From: Candidatus Zixiibacteriota bacterium
Lineage (GTDB): Bacteria > Zixibacteria > MSB-5A5 > GN15 > PGXB01
Assembly (NCBI GenBank): GCA_040753495.1
Contig: JBFMEF010000042.1
Span: 1 to 32,051, forward strand
Direction of reading: 5' to 3'
DNA length: 32,051 nucleotides
Shown here: positions 8,999 to 16,602 of the stretch, in pieces
How the letters are laid out: every line of letters starts with the position of its first letter
Numbering within the stretch: the stretch's first letter is position 1
Notes under the pieces: model-generated
The model's database searches: none
What the model saw: only the letters and a program-made list of their open reading frames with translations
What the model was told of the DNA's origin: nothing
Position numbers and translations under genes: made by a program

Positions 8999-9686
8999 CG
9001 ACCGGCCTCCCAAGGAGTTTCTGCTCGATGAAAAGGATATTCTGGAGAAGTTCCTCTTTGTCGGGCGGGCTGAAATTTATCCGGCTATAGCATTTTAGAA
9101 CTACGCGGTCAATCAGGAGCGGCTCAAACTGCTGGGGCAAATCAAGCGTGTCGGTGGTGTCGGTCAAAATTTCATGATGGGCGAAATAGAATAGCGTCGC
9201 CGTATCCAGTTCCGTTTGGCTAACCCGGTCGAAGCGGATTTTATCGTTGAATACGCTCCACTGCGTGGGGCGTCCCGACTCGAAAGCGGGATTGCGTCCA
9301 TAGTCGCGGAGCGGGGAGTATTTCAAGGCCGAGGGACGGGGGGTCTCGTTGCTGCCAGGGGCCGGATTGGGATTTAAAATCACCGCTTCCCCCAGATAGA
9401 AATCGCTCGGCAGGGTATACTCATAGGCGGCGCCGGTCAGGACAATGGTTGTTTCTCGCTCGAGAGCCGAGCCGAGGATGGCGATATTCTCCGCTTCTTC
9501 GTTGGTGAACTGACGGATAAGAGAATCGGTTATCCGGCGGCTGTCGAAATAAAGGCTTCTCCCTCTGACGGAACGGTAGATGTCGGCCAGGGTGGCGCTC
9601 TCCAGAATATTGATAGACCAGAGCGCCAGAAAACCCAAAAGCAGAATAACCGCTATCCGCCGTTTACGGAAGTTCGTCGATTTCAA
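8988..9686 (-). CDS. Second adaptor-like (head-tail connector) protein with N-terminal hydrophobic signal
   Basis: 232 aa from a TTG at 9686, preceded by GGGAGG about 4 bases away. An upstream ATG at 9713 in the same frame would add nine residues and lacks a clear ribosome site. Either start overlaps the previous gene. Residues 7-10 are basic (RKRR) and 11-27 hydrophobic (IAVILLLGFLALWSINI), then ESATLADI: a signal peptide or anchor. The mature part contains YTLPSDFY (LPSDF at 92-96), the Tyr/Leu-Pro pattern typical of phage adaptor proteins of the gp11/gp4 kind. YFAHHEILT and a C-terminal helix (KEELLQNILFIEQKLLG) follow. It should bind between the portal or first adaptor and the nozzle. The signal-like N-terminus is atypical for this role. 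Confidence 0.75.
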   Translation of the reverse strand: MKSTNFRKRRIAVILLLGFLALWSINILESATLADIYRSVRGRSLYFDSRRITDSLIRQFTNEEAENIAILGSALERETTIVLTGAAYEYTLPSDFYLGEAVILNPNPAPGSNETPRPSALKYSPLRDYGRNPAFESGRPTQWSVFNDKIRFDRVSQTELDTATLFYFAHHEILTDTTDTLDLPQQFEPLLIDRVVLKCYSRINFSPPDKEELLQNILFIEQKLLGRPVDER

Positions 9687-10377
9687 GAAGCCTCCCTTCG
9701 AGATATGGGTCAATTGTGACGGTCGGAATGGGCGGCGTTACCGGACGCGCCTGCGCTATCAGGCGGCGCAAACCCTGTTCATAAAGAGTATCCTCATCCT
9801 TAGTGACCGCCTTCCACCAGACATACCCGTCGGCCCCCCTCTTCTCGACGGGTGGCGCCAGTATCGAAAGAACTTTATGCACCAGTGTCGGAACATGGCT
9901 TTCGGGTAAACGATTGAGATTGCCCAGCGTCGGCTTAAGACAGTAATGCAGGTAGTAAGTTGTGCTTTCTGTTGGGCTGGGGCTGAAGGCGAGCTGCTTG
10001 CGCCCATTATCGGCCAGGCCATAGAGCATCGCCACCTCCGGAACTCCCGTGTTGTAAAGCTCGCTGCCACTGACATCGGCCGGATTCAGGCTGGCATCAT
10101 AGCCATCCTCGCCGACGAAGTTGATTTTCTTCTTGCGGGCGCTATCGGCAATCTTGATGATTCTGCCGATATCGTCCCGGCCGAGCGTCACTACTCCGGT
10201 ATTGGCTGGAACGCTAAAACTATGTGGCGCTCCGGCCCGTAGGAACCACCATTCATGGCGGTCTCCCATCTCTGACCAGGCCGACTCGATAGTCGCTTCA
10301 ATGGCGGCGCGATAATCGGCGTTGAAATTCATCACTTTGCCCTGAATCATCACCACCACCTTGTTGATATTAGCCAT
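9664..10377 (-). CDS. Adaptor-like (head-tail connector) structural protein
   Basis: 237 aa. The start ATG at 10377 is favoured because AGGAG lies 7 bases upstream; the frame is open further upstream but lacks a good site. It overlaps the end of the glycosyltransferase gene by 8 bases. The N-terminus (MANINKVVVMIQGKV) is not a signal peptide. Residues around 20-45 (ADYRAAIEATIESAWSEMGDRHEWWFLRA) match the helical opening of phage adaptors, with the typical aromatic WWFLR cluster. TTYYLHYCLKP and LPESHVPTLVHKVLSIL further in fit the same class. The product probably docks on the portal ring. A second adaptor-like gene follows, so the two may form successive rings or be a duplicated pair. Confidence 0.7.
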   Translation of the reverse strand: MANINKVVVMIQGKVMNFNADYRAAIEATIESAWSEMGDRHEWWFLRAGAPHSFSVPANTGVVTLGRDDIGRIIKIADSARKKKINFVGEDGYDASLNPADVSGSELYNTGVPEVAMLYGLADNGRKQLAFSPSPTESTTYYLHYCLKPTLGNLNRLPESHVPTLVHKVLSILAPPVEKRGADGYVWWKAVTKDEDTLYEQGLRRLIAQARPVTPPIPTVTIDPYLEGRLLEIDELP

Positions 10378-11386
10378 TGACGGTCTCCTTGTCTGCCACA
10401 GTGGACTCCGCTTCCTCTGCAACCTCATCCTCGTCTTCGCGCAAATCAGAGGCAAAATCAAGCACGGGAGAGGTAAAATTATTCTTGTCGCACCAGGCCT
10501 TATGCTGCATCAGCTGGTCTTTCATGAAGGCATATTTATACTGCGCCGGCGTTCGATAGCTGAGGGTCATATGCCCGAGCTGAACCGAGAAGTCGCAGTA
10601 GATTTTGAAGCCCAATTTTTGAGCCTCGCGGCAAAAATAGATATCTTCGCCGACATCCCCCCATGTGCCGCGCGTCGGGTCATACACATGGTCGAACCAG
10701 AAGGGAGGATTTATCTGCGGTTTGGCAATCTCGAGATATTTCTTCAATTCTTCGGACAGCCCCCGTAAGACCTCGGGATTGTCTTTTAAGAAATTCTCGT
10801 AATTCCTTTTGATTATCAGCCTCCGCTCGTGCTCCGCCGAAAAGGCGTCAAAAACCTGTCGCTTGATACAGAGAAATCCGGTACCGATGGCGTCAACTTC
10901 CAGAACTCCTTCGTCGGGAGGGTTGAGGATGTTTATCCAGGGACCTTCCTGACGGTCCGGAATCGCCAGCTTAAAAACCTGCGGAAGGTAGGGCGCGCCG
11001 CGCTGACAATAGAGTCCGCCGCAGATATTCAGATTATGGTCTAAAATCCGCTTCATCAATTCCAGCATATAAGGCAGCGCCAGCTTCTTCCCTTCGAAAT
11101 CGACCACCGTATTGCTCCGGAATTCTTCCTTTTGAAATCCCATGTCATCATCGAGGAAGAAAAGGAAATCCCACTGCAACTGCGGGGTGTCGGTGACAAA
11201 TTCGTTCCGGAGGAAATGAATCAAAGCCCCTTCCTGGGTGTCGACCATAATCTGATAGCCAGGAATGCCGCCGTTAAGCAGCACATCTCGAAACTCAATC
11301 ATCTGCTGCGGCAGGGAGTCATAGTAAGGGATGCAGATTTTCACTATTGGCCGCCGCCGCGGATGGAGGGAGACCAGTTTTCCCAC
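10370..11386 (-). CDS. GT-A fold glycosyltransferase-like protein
   Basis: 338 aa from a GTG at 11386, with AGGAG about 8 bases upstream. No closer ATG is available. The N-terminal IVKICIPYYDSLPQQM gives the first strand of a nucleotide-sugar binding fold. FFLDDDMGF (D79-D81) is the metal-binding DXD motif. GTGFLCIKR (168-176) and GEDIYFCREAQKLGF (246-260) are the acceptor and catalytic segments, and H272 in QLGHM can be the last metal ligand. Together these fit family 2-like glycosyltransferases acting in the cytoplasm on an unknown acceptor. The acidic C-terminus (REDEDEVAEEAE) is low complexity. It lies within the virion structural block, between the capsid-linked gene and the adaptors, so glycosylation of a virion protein is possible but unproven. 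Confidence 0.75.
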   Translation of the reverse strand: MGKLVSLHPRRRPIVKICIPYYDSLPQQMIEFRDVLLNGGIPGYQIMVDTQEGALIHFLRNEFVTDTPQLQWDFLFFLDDDMGFQKEEFRSNTVVDFEGKKLALPYMLELMKRILDHNLNICGGLYCQRGAPYLPQVFKLAIPDRQEGPWINILNPPDEGVLEVDAIGTGFLCIKRQVFDAFSAEHERRLIIKRNYENFLKDNPEVLRGLSEELKKYLEIAKPQINPPFWFDHVYDPTRGTWGDVGEDIYFCREAQKLGFKIYCDFSVQLGHMTLSYRTPAQYKYAFMKDQLMQHKAWCDKNNFTSPVLDFASDLREDEDEVAEEAESTVADKETVNG

Positions 11387-11397
11387 CTGAGGCGCTC

Positions 11398-11784
11398 CTA
11401 TTCCTGACCTTCGGATTTCAGGGATCCGGCCGTCTGCCGCCCCTCGAGATACTTGGTTGTCGTCTTGTTGACGGAGGTGTCTACCAGCCAGAATTCCAGG
11501 CCGTAGAGAGCATGCCCCATCATGAGGTGAAGGTCTTCCTCGTTGGTGATTTCAATCTCATGCGGAGCGCTCGTTCGAATTAGTTTCACCGGCGGCCAGG
11601 TTCCGTCCGGATACCGCTTTCCGGTGAACTGATAGGTTGCATTAGCGATTCGGCAGTATAGGAAGACTGGAAATTTCATTTTAGAATCTGGCGCTTCCAC
11701 GACGCCGGCAGTTTCCTTTTTTTCAGAGGGCTCGAGGTCGGTCGCCTCGTCCTTCACAGCCTTAGTGGACTTTTTGTTCGGCAT
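11398..11784 (-). CDS. Unknown capsid-neighbour protein with internally duplicated N-terminal segment
   Basis: 128 aa. The ATG at 11784 has AAGGA about 8 bases upstream. The first 35 residues are charged and disordered (NKKSTKAVKDEATDLEPSEK). The remainder is a small compact domain (FPVFLYCRIANATYQFTGKR, then IEITNEEDLHLMMGHALYGLEFWLVD). The DNA for EATDLEPSEKKET is one copy of a 40-bp direct repeat whose other copy forms the leader and ribosome site of this same gene. It follows the capsid gene after a hairpin and precedes the glycosyltransferase. A head-completion or decoration role would be reasonable by position, but no family was recognised. Confidence 0.7.
   Translation of the reverse strand: MPNKKSTKAVKDEATDLEPSEKKETAGVVEAPDSKMKFPVFLYCRIANATYQFTGKRYPDGTWPPVKLIRTSAPHEIEITNEEDLHLMMGHALYGLEFWLVDTSVNKTTTKYLEGRQTAGSLKSEGQE
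11709..11748. repeat. 40-bp direct repeat, copy A (inside the gene)
   Basis: The 40 bases beginning CAGTTTCCTTTTTTTCAGAG are identical to 11787-11826. The copies are 78 bases apart. This one codes for EATDLEPSEKKET in the protein at 11398-11784. Confidence 0.9.
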
Positions 11785-11786
11785 TA

Positions 11787-11826
11787 CAGTTTCCTTTTTT
11801 TCAGAGGGCTCGAGGTCGGTCGCCTC
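11787..11826. repeat. 40-bp direct repeat, copy B (leader of the gene)
   Basis: This copy lies between the capsid stop and the ATG at 11784. It supplies the ribosome site (minus strand AAGGA) and one arm of a hairpin. A 78-bp tandem duplication is the simplest origin. Confidence 0.9.
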
Positions 11827-11837
11827 AAGCCCCCTCT
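11803..11837 (-). other. Hairpin immediately after the capsid gene
   Basis: Arms AGAGGGCTCGAGG and CCTCAAGCCCCCTCT (plus strand) pair over about 13 bp with a 2-base bulge, around a 7-base loop. On the transcribed minus strand no U-run follows, so it is not a standard terminator. It may shield the 3' end of capsid mRNA or lower expression of the next gene. Confidence 0.4.
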
Positions 11838-11844
11838 TTTAGAC

Positions 11845-13080
11845 TTAAGCGTAGGTCGTCACACCCTTGAGAATCGAGATATTCTCCGGATTGATGACGC
11901 CCAGCCCGACTTCGGCGATATGCTCGTCGGTGAAGCCGTCGGTACCATCTCTGACGACATTCTCGTAGAGAGCGACATCAGAGTTCTGCAGATAACGATA
12001 CTGGACCAGGTCGGGGTCGAAGACGATGGCAACGCCTCCGTAGCCGGCCGTGGTTGTGCCGTAGGGCGAATTCTGCAGGATGGTATCGCGGACGATAAGC
12101 AGGGTGCCGTTACCGGTCTCCCACTCGGCGACCTTGATGCCATAGAGATATTCGCTTGGCTTCATCTGCAGCTTGCCGTCTTTCCAGTAGTCCAGCATCT
12201 CGATGACGAGCGGAGAGCAAAGGGCTACCCGCACCATAGCATCGCCATACTGGAAACAGGACCGGACAAAACTCAGCCAGCCCGACTTGGTGAATGTGGT
12301 AGTGGCGGTGGTGACATTCCCCCCGCCGTTGATGCCCCAATACCAGAGACCGCCGGTGGTCCGGATAGGGGCGCCGTTGACCGGACCGGTCAGGTCCTCA
12401 TACGGCTCCGACCAGAGAAAAGCATACTCGATATTCTTCTTCAGCTCGATGAGGGACTCCTGGCGGAGCTCCTCTTTCTTTTTCCCGCCGTAATATTCCG
12501 AGTTCTGAGCGGTGCGGGAAAGACCCAGAGTATCGCGGAATATACCGCAATAATTCGTCCGAAGACGATTCTGGACCTTGTGGATGGTCGGGGGTGCCTG
12601 GTTCTCCTCCGACTGCGTCGCCAGTCGCAGAAGCGGCTCGTTGTCGGCCCAGGCAGCCGCCGCCGTAGCGCCGAATCCGCGCACTACGGTGATGGTGTTA
12701 GCCCCGGTGTCACGCGCCGTGACGTAGACAACCTCTTCCTTGACGACATTTTTGACGATGTCGCCAACCTGGATATGGGCGACCGAATCGCAGATGATGG
12801 TTGTCGCGCCGGCGGTGTAGCCGGTGGAGTAGTTGACCGCCGTCCAGCGTCCGCGCGGCTCTTTCTCCAGGACTTTGAATTCCGGATTGACGCATACCTT
12901 TTTCTTCGCGGGCAGCTTTCCGTCGGATTTTGACCCGACTTCCAGTCCGCCGCCGCCGCTGATATGCACAAGCGGCGTCAGGTCTTTCTGCAGCCAGAAG
13001 ACTTCCGGAGGAGTGTCAATTTTCCGTTCGGCCTGAAGAACCGTCCCGGTGCTCTGTCTTCCGGTTATATAACTGGGCAC
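11845..13080 (-). CDS. Major capsid protein, SU10/phiEco32-type
   Basis: 411 aa from a GTG at 13080, with AAGGAG about 10 bases upstream. The order of features fits the SU10-like (DUF5309-type) major capsid proteins of HK97 fold: an N-terminal MPSYITGRQSTGT, a beta-rich insertion with DSVAHIQVGDIVKN and VYVTARDTGANTITVVRGFG (about residues 90-140), then helical segments EELRQESLIELKKNIEYAFLW and a C-terminal strand block (LYGIKVAEWETGNGTLLIVRD). The insertion resembles an Ig-like or carbohydrate-free beta domain common in this group. The gene sits directly after the scaffold-like gene, as expected. A hairpin lies 8 bases beyond its stop. Family assignment is by recalled sequence pattern and is strong but not searched. 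Confidence 0.88.
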   Translation of the reverse strand: MPSYITGRQSTGTVLQAERKIDTPPEVFWLQKDLTPLVHISGGGGLEVGSKSDGKLPAKKKVCVNPEFKVLEKEPRGRWTAVNYSTGYTAGATTIICDSVAHIQVGDIVKNVVKEEVVYVTARDTGANTITVVRGFGATAAAAWADNEPLLRLATQSEENQAPPTIHKVQNRLRTNYCGIFRDTLGLSRTAQNSEYYGGKKKEELRQESLIELKKNIEYAFLWSEPYEDLTGPVNGAPIRTTGGLWYWGINGGGNVTTATTTFTKSGWLSFVRSCFQYGDAMVRVALCSPLVIEMLDYWKDGKLQMKPSEYLYGIKVAEWETGNGTLLIVRDTILQNSPYGTTTAGYGGVAIVFDPDLVQYRYLQNSDVALYENVVRDGTDGFTDEHIAEVGLGVINPENISILKGVTTYA

Positions 13081-13123
13081 TTCTCTCTATCTCCTTGCCC
13101 CGCGGCGAAGACAGAGACTCTTT

Positions 13124-14164
13124 TTACTTCGGCTCCAATCCGTAGGCTTTAAGCCCGACCGTTCTGGCGTCGTCATTCTCTGCTCCCCCTCCGGAGCTGG
13201 GACCGGCGCCGCCCGAAACAATTAAACCCGAGGCGAGCATCTTATCGACTTCCGCCTTGCTCAGTTCTTTGACGCGCTTGCTGAGAAGCTTGTCGACCAG
13301 CTGCGGCAGGAGCCGCCCCTTAGCGGCGTAAAGCTGAAGCTCCAGCAGATATTTGGGGTTATTTCCGTTCTCTGCTATTTCCTTGAGGATTTTGTCGCAT
13401 TCAGCCTTGATGTCAGGGTCTTTATACTCGGGATGGGCATCGGAGAATTCCATCTCGACCTCCCGAAACATCCGCTCCTGCTCGCCGGCGGCAACCTGAG
13501 ATACAACTTTGTCATGCTCGGACAATTTCGCTTCGAGTGCGGCATACCGGCTGCGTTCATGTTCCAGTGCAGTGTCCAGAAAATCGGACAATGCGTTAGC
13601 CTCACTCTCGCCGAGAGACTCTGAGAGGGTGGTAAGAATCTTCGCCAGTTTGGGATTGGTTTTGGCGATTTCCCTGACGGAAGAGGGGGGCGCTGGCGAT
13701 GGCTTGTCTCCGCCTTCGCCGGATTTGGCGGGCGGAGTAGCCGATTCCTTGGCTTTTTTGGCCTCCTCTAATTCCTTGAGGAGCTCCGCCTCGCGCGTTT
13801 TCTTCTCGTTGAGAATCTTCGAATACTGCGCCTGCAGCTCCGTATGTCCCAATTCGAGCGCTTCCGGGGTCTCGTACTTCCCCGCCAGTAGTTTCTTCTC
13901 GGGTGGAGTGGTCGGCTTGCCCTCGGGGCCGGTCTGGCCGGTCGGCGGCTGCTTGCTCGGGTCGCCTTCAGGTTTCGCCTCGGACTTTTTCTGTTCAGGC
14001 TCTTTCTTTTCCGGGTCGCCTCCGGATGCTCCGGGCTCAGTAGACGCGATTCCATAAGCAGCCAGAGCATCAGCCTTCTGGCCTGCCTCTATCTGCTCAG
14101 GAGTCGGCTCGCCTGAGGTCGCCTTTGCACCCTCGGGGCCGGTAGTTGAATTTTCACCTGCCAT
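13124..14164 (-). CDS. Scaffolding-like protein
   Basis: 346 aa. The ATG at 14164 follows an AAGGACGG stretch. Residues 1-110 are low complexity, rich in Pro, Glu, Lys, Gly and Thr (GGDPEKKEPEQKKSEAKPEG and similar). Residues 110-140 form a coiled coil (YSKILNEKKTREAELLKELE). The C-terminal half is mostly helical, with DFLDTALEHERSRYAALEAK and QLVDKLLSKRVKELSKAEVD. This composition and the location between the portal and major capsid genes are typical of podovirus scaffolding proteins, which direct procapsid assembly in the cytoplasm and then leave or are degraded. No protease gene is evident near it. A scaffold is the best reading; sequence motifs alone would not prove it. Confidence 0.75.
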   Translation of the reverse strand: MAGENSTTGPEGAKATSGEPTPEQIEAGQKADALAAYGIASTEPGASGGDPEKKEPEQKKSEAKPEGDPSKQPPTGQTGPEGKPTTPPEKKLLAGKYETPEALELGHTELQAQYSKILNEKKTREAELLKELEEAKKAKESATPPAKSGEGGDKPSPAPPSSVREIAKTNPKLAKILTTLSESLGESEANALSDFLDTALEHERSRYAALEAKLSEHDKVVSQVAAGEQERMFREVEMEFSDAHPEYKDPDIKAECDKILKEIAENGNNPKYLLELQLYAAKGRLLPQLVDKLLSKRVKELSKAEVDKMLASGLIVSGGAGPSSGGGAENDDARTVGLKAYGLEPK

Positions 14165-14184
14165 CTGTTACCGTCCTTATGGTT

Positions 14185-14658
14185 TTATGTTAACTTGGCC
14201 TCGACATCCAGGTCGTCTGGTCTGTCGGCCTTGTTTTTCAATTCTTCAAGACTTCTTTCAATCTCCGCGACCGTCCGATTAATCTGCGCGTAAGAGTTGA
14301 AGAAGCGGATAATTCCTTCATGCTCCATCGTGAGCGCCGCCTCGGTAGTGCCTTCTCCTTTTCTCTTCGCCTCCCAGATTTCGACCGATTCAATTCGCCG
14401 GATACGGGCAAGTAGCCCCCCCTCGAGAAGCCGGAACCAGGGCTGTTTGATACCCTCGGCAATAGCCCGGGCGCGTGAGAGCTGAAGAACCTTCTTCCGA
14501 TGCTGGAGAGCCAGTTTGCGTTTAAAATCCTCGGCAGTGTCGTCGGGAAGGAACGCCTCCTCGGGTAGAATCTGGGCGTCGCCATAAGCGAGAAGCTCCG
14601 CGAAATATTGGGCGTCATAATTGGCGAGAACATACTTGGGCATCAATTCTTCCGGCAT
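14185..14658 (-). CDS. Unknown protein between portal and scaffold
   Basis: 157 aa from the ATG at 14658; a GTG directly before it at 14661 is an equal alternative, both served by GGGAG in the portal gene end. The protein is mostly helical and charged (EDFKRKLALQHRKKVLQLSRA, then GIIRFFNSYAQINRTVAEIER). A central GIKQPWFRLLEGGLLARIRRIESVEIWEAK may form a short beta or helical hairpin. It starts within a few bases of the portal stop, so translation is probably coupled. Small helical proteins in this slot of phiEco32-like phages are often of unknown function, and I do not recognise a family. Confidence 0.7.
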   Translation of the reverse strand: MPEELMPKYVLANYDAQYFAELLAYGDAQILPEEAFLPDDTAEDFKRKLALQHRKKVLQLSRARAIAEGIKQPWFRLLEGGLLARIRRIESVEIWEAKRKGEGTTEAALTMEHEGIIRFFNSYAQINRTVAEIERSLEELKNKADRPDDLDVEAKLT

Positions 14659-14661
14659 CAC

Positions 14662-16515
14662 TTAGGCTCCCAATAATTGATAAGGTTGTGTCGGGGCGCG
14701 TTCCGATAGACGCGAGGCTTCCGGCAAATTGCCCAACTCGGGATTCGCTTGTCGACCCAGAAGTCGCTCTGCTCCTCCCGTGTTGAGAATGCTCGCCACC
14801 TGGGTTAGAACATCGTTCTGTCCGGTGTCGAGGGGTATACCGAAGACTTCGGCTGGAATCATGAATCGTTCGGCATCCTCGCGGTCAAAGCTCTGATAAA
14901 GAGTTTTCAGCGCATAGCGGTTATTCTGGAGCGGCGCCGGAATTACCTCGCCGGTGACCAGGCGGACATACTGCTGCGTCTGTGAGCCGAGCCTTACCAG
15001 CTCCACCAAGTCGGCGCGGCGGGCGGCGCGGCGAATCGATTCGCTGATGCCCGATACGCGATAGAGAAATTCACCGCAGATTTCTTCTTTCGAAATCCAC
15101 TGATACTGCCCTCCCTGGGCGCTTCCGTCCATGTAAACCTGCATCTGCTCCGGCATGAACTGTTCCACTAGGGAAGCGCAGATTTTTGCTTCAGGAAGGA
15201 GGGTGCATTTTTCGTAAGTCATCCCATCATACTGAATCCGCTGGTCGCCCTGGGAGGCGAATATGGTATCGGAAGTCGCGGAATGCACGCGGGGAGAAAA
15301 CCCTTTTTGCGGTCCGAAATATCCGGTCGTTTCCTCGATGCTGGAAGCGATAAGAGCGTTCAGTTGGAGGATGTCCTGTTTCATCTCGGGCATCCGGACG
15401 ATATCGACATCGTCCATTTCTTCCACCGGAATGCGCTGATTGGGAACCGATATCAGCCAGTTGGGGTCGACATTCGCCTTGTGCTTCCAAATCGGCCAGT
15501 TGTTCATGATGGCATTATCACCGGCCATGTCGAGGAGAAGGTTGCCGAATTTCTGGGCCGGCAGGATCATCTTGGCCATCGCAATCGGATAGAAGCTGTC
15601 GGGGTCGAGCGTTTTGATACCCTGGACGATCGGCTTCGTCTTGTGGTAGTAAAAATTATCAACATCGCGAATAATAGTCTCGTCATTGGCCAGGGTGATG
15701 AAGTGGTCGTCGGCGATAAAATGCTGCAGGCGGATAATTCCTTCATCCGGTTTGGGTTGCTCATAGCCCATCTGGGACTGTCGCATGTAATACTGGATTT
15801 CATTCTGGCCGGACATATTCAGGGGAATCTGCTTGACCTTGCTGAGGTCGAAGGCGCCGGACTGAGCCATCTCCAAAAGATGCTGCGCCGGCAGAAACTG
15901 CTCGATGATTACCCAGGGCTTCTCCTCCAGGGTCAGTCCATGGGGATGGGGAAAGACTTCGGTCGGACTCAGTACTTCAAACCAGAGACCGTCATAGACC
16001 GTCTCTTCGACCATGATTTTTTCTTTGTATCGATAGCCATAAATCTCGAGGTCGATGACTTTTTCGGTTTTGCGTTTTATTCGCTTCCAGGATGGTATCC
16101 GGAAACCGCAGCCGTAAAGCAGGGTGTATTTCAAGAGCCGCTGGCTGGTCAGATACCAGGCCGGGCAGTGCTCGAAGTAATATTGCAGGACCCGCTCGCG
16201 ATTTTGGGCGATGTCAAAGGCGGTGCCATTGGAGGGCTGGACAGAGACGAAGGGCTTATGGCTGAATTGCCCTATTGTCATCCGCGAGGCTTCCAGTTCG
16301 ACCTGGGGGAAAATTTTATGGTAGTGGAAATTGGAACGGCGGAGTTTTTTGAACTTCTCGCGGAGATATCCGTGGTAGTTGAGATAGATTTCCGTCCATT
16401 GATCGCGCCGCGTCCGCTGGCATTCTTTGGCGAGCTGGTAGGCTTCCCGAACCTTCTTGACCGGGTCGGTTTTCGCTATGACATAAGCGCCGAGTGTCTT
16501 GCTTTCCTTTGGCAT
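14662..16515 (-). CDS. Portal protein (podovirus-type head-tail connector)
   Basis: 617 aa. The ATG at 16515 has GAGG about 8 bases upstream. The protein has the size of short-tailed phage portals. It shows the expected opening: a helical segment with RRDQWTEIYLNYHGYLREKF, then FPQVELEASRMTIGQF, where portals cross from the wing into the stem. Later IMNNWPIWKHKANVDPNWL and QDILQLNALIASSIEETTGYFG match the region after the stem in P22/phiEco32-like portals. A C-terminal helical crown (EDAERFMIPAEVFGIPLDTG, then LTQVASILNTGG) follows. It forms the dodecameric ring for DNA entry and docks terminase and adaptors. The order terminase, portal, scaffold, capsid supports the call. Confidence 0.83.
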   Translation of the reverse strand: MPKESKTLGAYVIAKTDPVKKVREAYQLAKECQRTRRDQWTEIYLNYHGYLREKFKKLRRSNFHYHKIFPQVELEASRMTIGQFSHKPFVSVQPSNGTAFDIAQNRERVLQYYFEHCPAWYLTSQRLLKYTLLYGCGFRIPSWKRIKRKTEKVIDLEIYGYRYKEKIMVEETVYDGLWFEVLSPTEVFPHPHGLTLEEKPWVIIEQFLPAQHLLEMAQSGAFDLSKVKQIPLNMSGQNEIQYYMRQSQMGYEQPKPDEGIIRLQHFIADDHFITLANDETIIRDVDNFYYHKTKPIVQGIKTLDPDSFYPIAMAKMILPAQKFGNLLLDMAGDNAIMNNWPIWKHKANVDPNWLISVPNQRIPVEEMDDVDIVRMPEMKQDILQLNALIASSIEETTGYFGPQKGFSPRVHSATSDTIFASQGDQRIQYDGMTYEKCTLLPEAKICASLVEQFMPEQMQVYMDGSAQGGQYQWISKEEICGEFLYRVSGISESIRRAARRADLVELVRLGSQTQQYVRLVTGEVIPAPLQNNRYALKTLYQSFDREDAERFMIPAEVFGIPLDTGQNDVLTQVASILNTGGAERLLGRQANPELGNLPEASRLSERAPTQPYQLLGA

Positions 16516-16602
16516 GGCATTTTCCTCGGCTAATAATTAAATATGCTGTCAAGTAAAAAGTCCTCCACATATTTTCAAAAATCTCCACATTTTTTGGGCG
16601 AC
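16516..16602 (-). promoter_or_regulatory. AT-rich leader of the portal/head operon with a two-copy 8-bp repeat
   Basis: This 87-base gap is one of the largest and most AT-rich in the window. On the minus strand it contains ATGTGGAG twice (16590-16583 and 16570-16563), exactly 20 bases apart, about two DNA helical turns. A TTGACA (16552-16547) follows, with a TATTTAAT a few bases downstream. The spacing does not make a textbook sigma-70 pair. The paired repeats could be an activator site for late transcription of the portal and capsid genes. That is inference from placement and symmetry. Confidence 0.3.

Noticed and set aside
11803-11837. Capsid hairpin as a rho-independent terminator
   Set aside because: On the transcribed strand the stem is followed by GAAAAAAAGG, not a U-run. 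The T-run lies on the non-transcribed side. It was kept only as a hairpin.
11920-12933. Long open frame (337 aa) on the plus strand
   Set aside because: It lies antisense to the major capsid gene and lacks any start signal or domain.
15283-16533. Long open frame (416 aa) on the plus strand
   Set aside because: It is the exact antisense of the portal gene, has no ribosome site, and the translation shows no family pattern. It reflects codon bias of the true gene.
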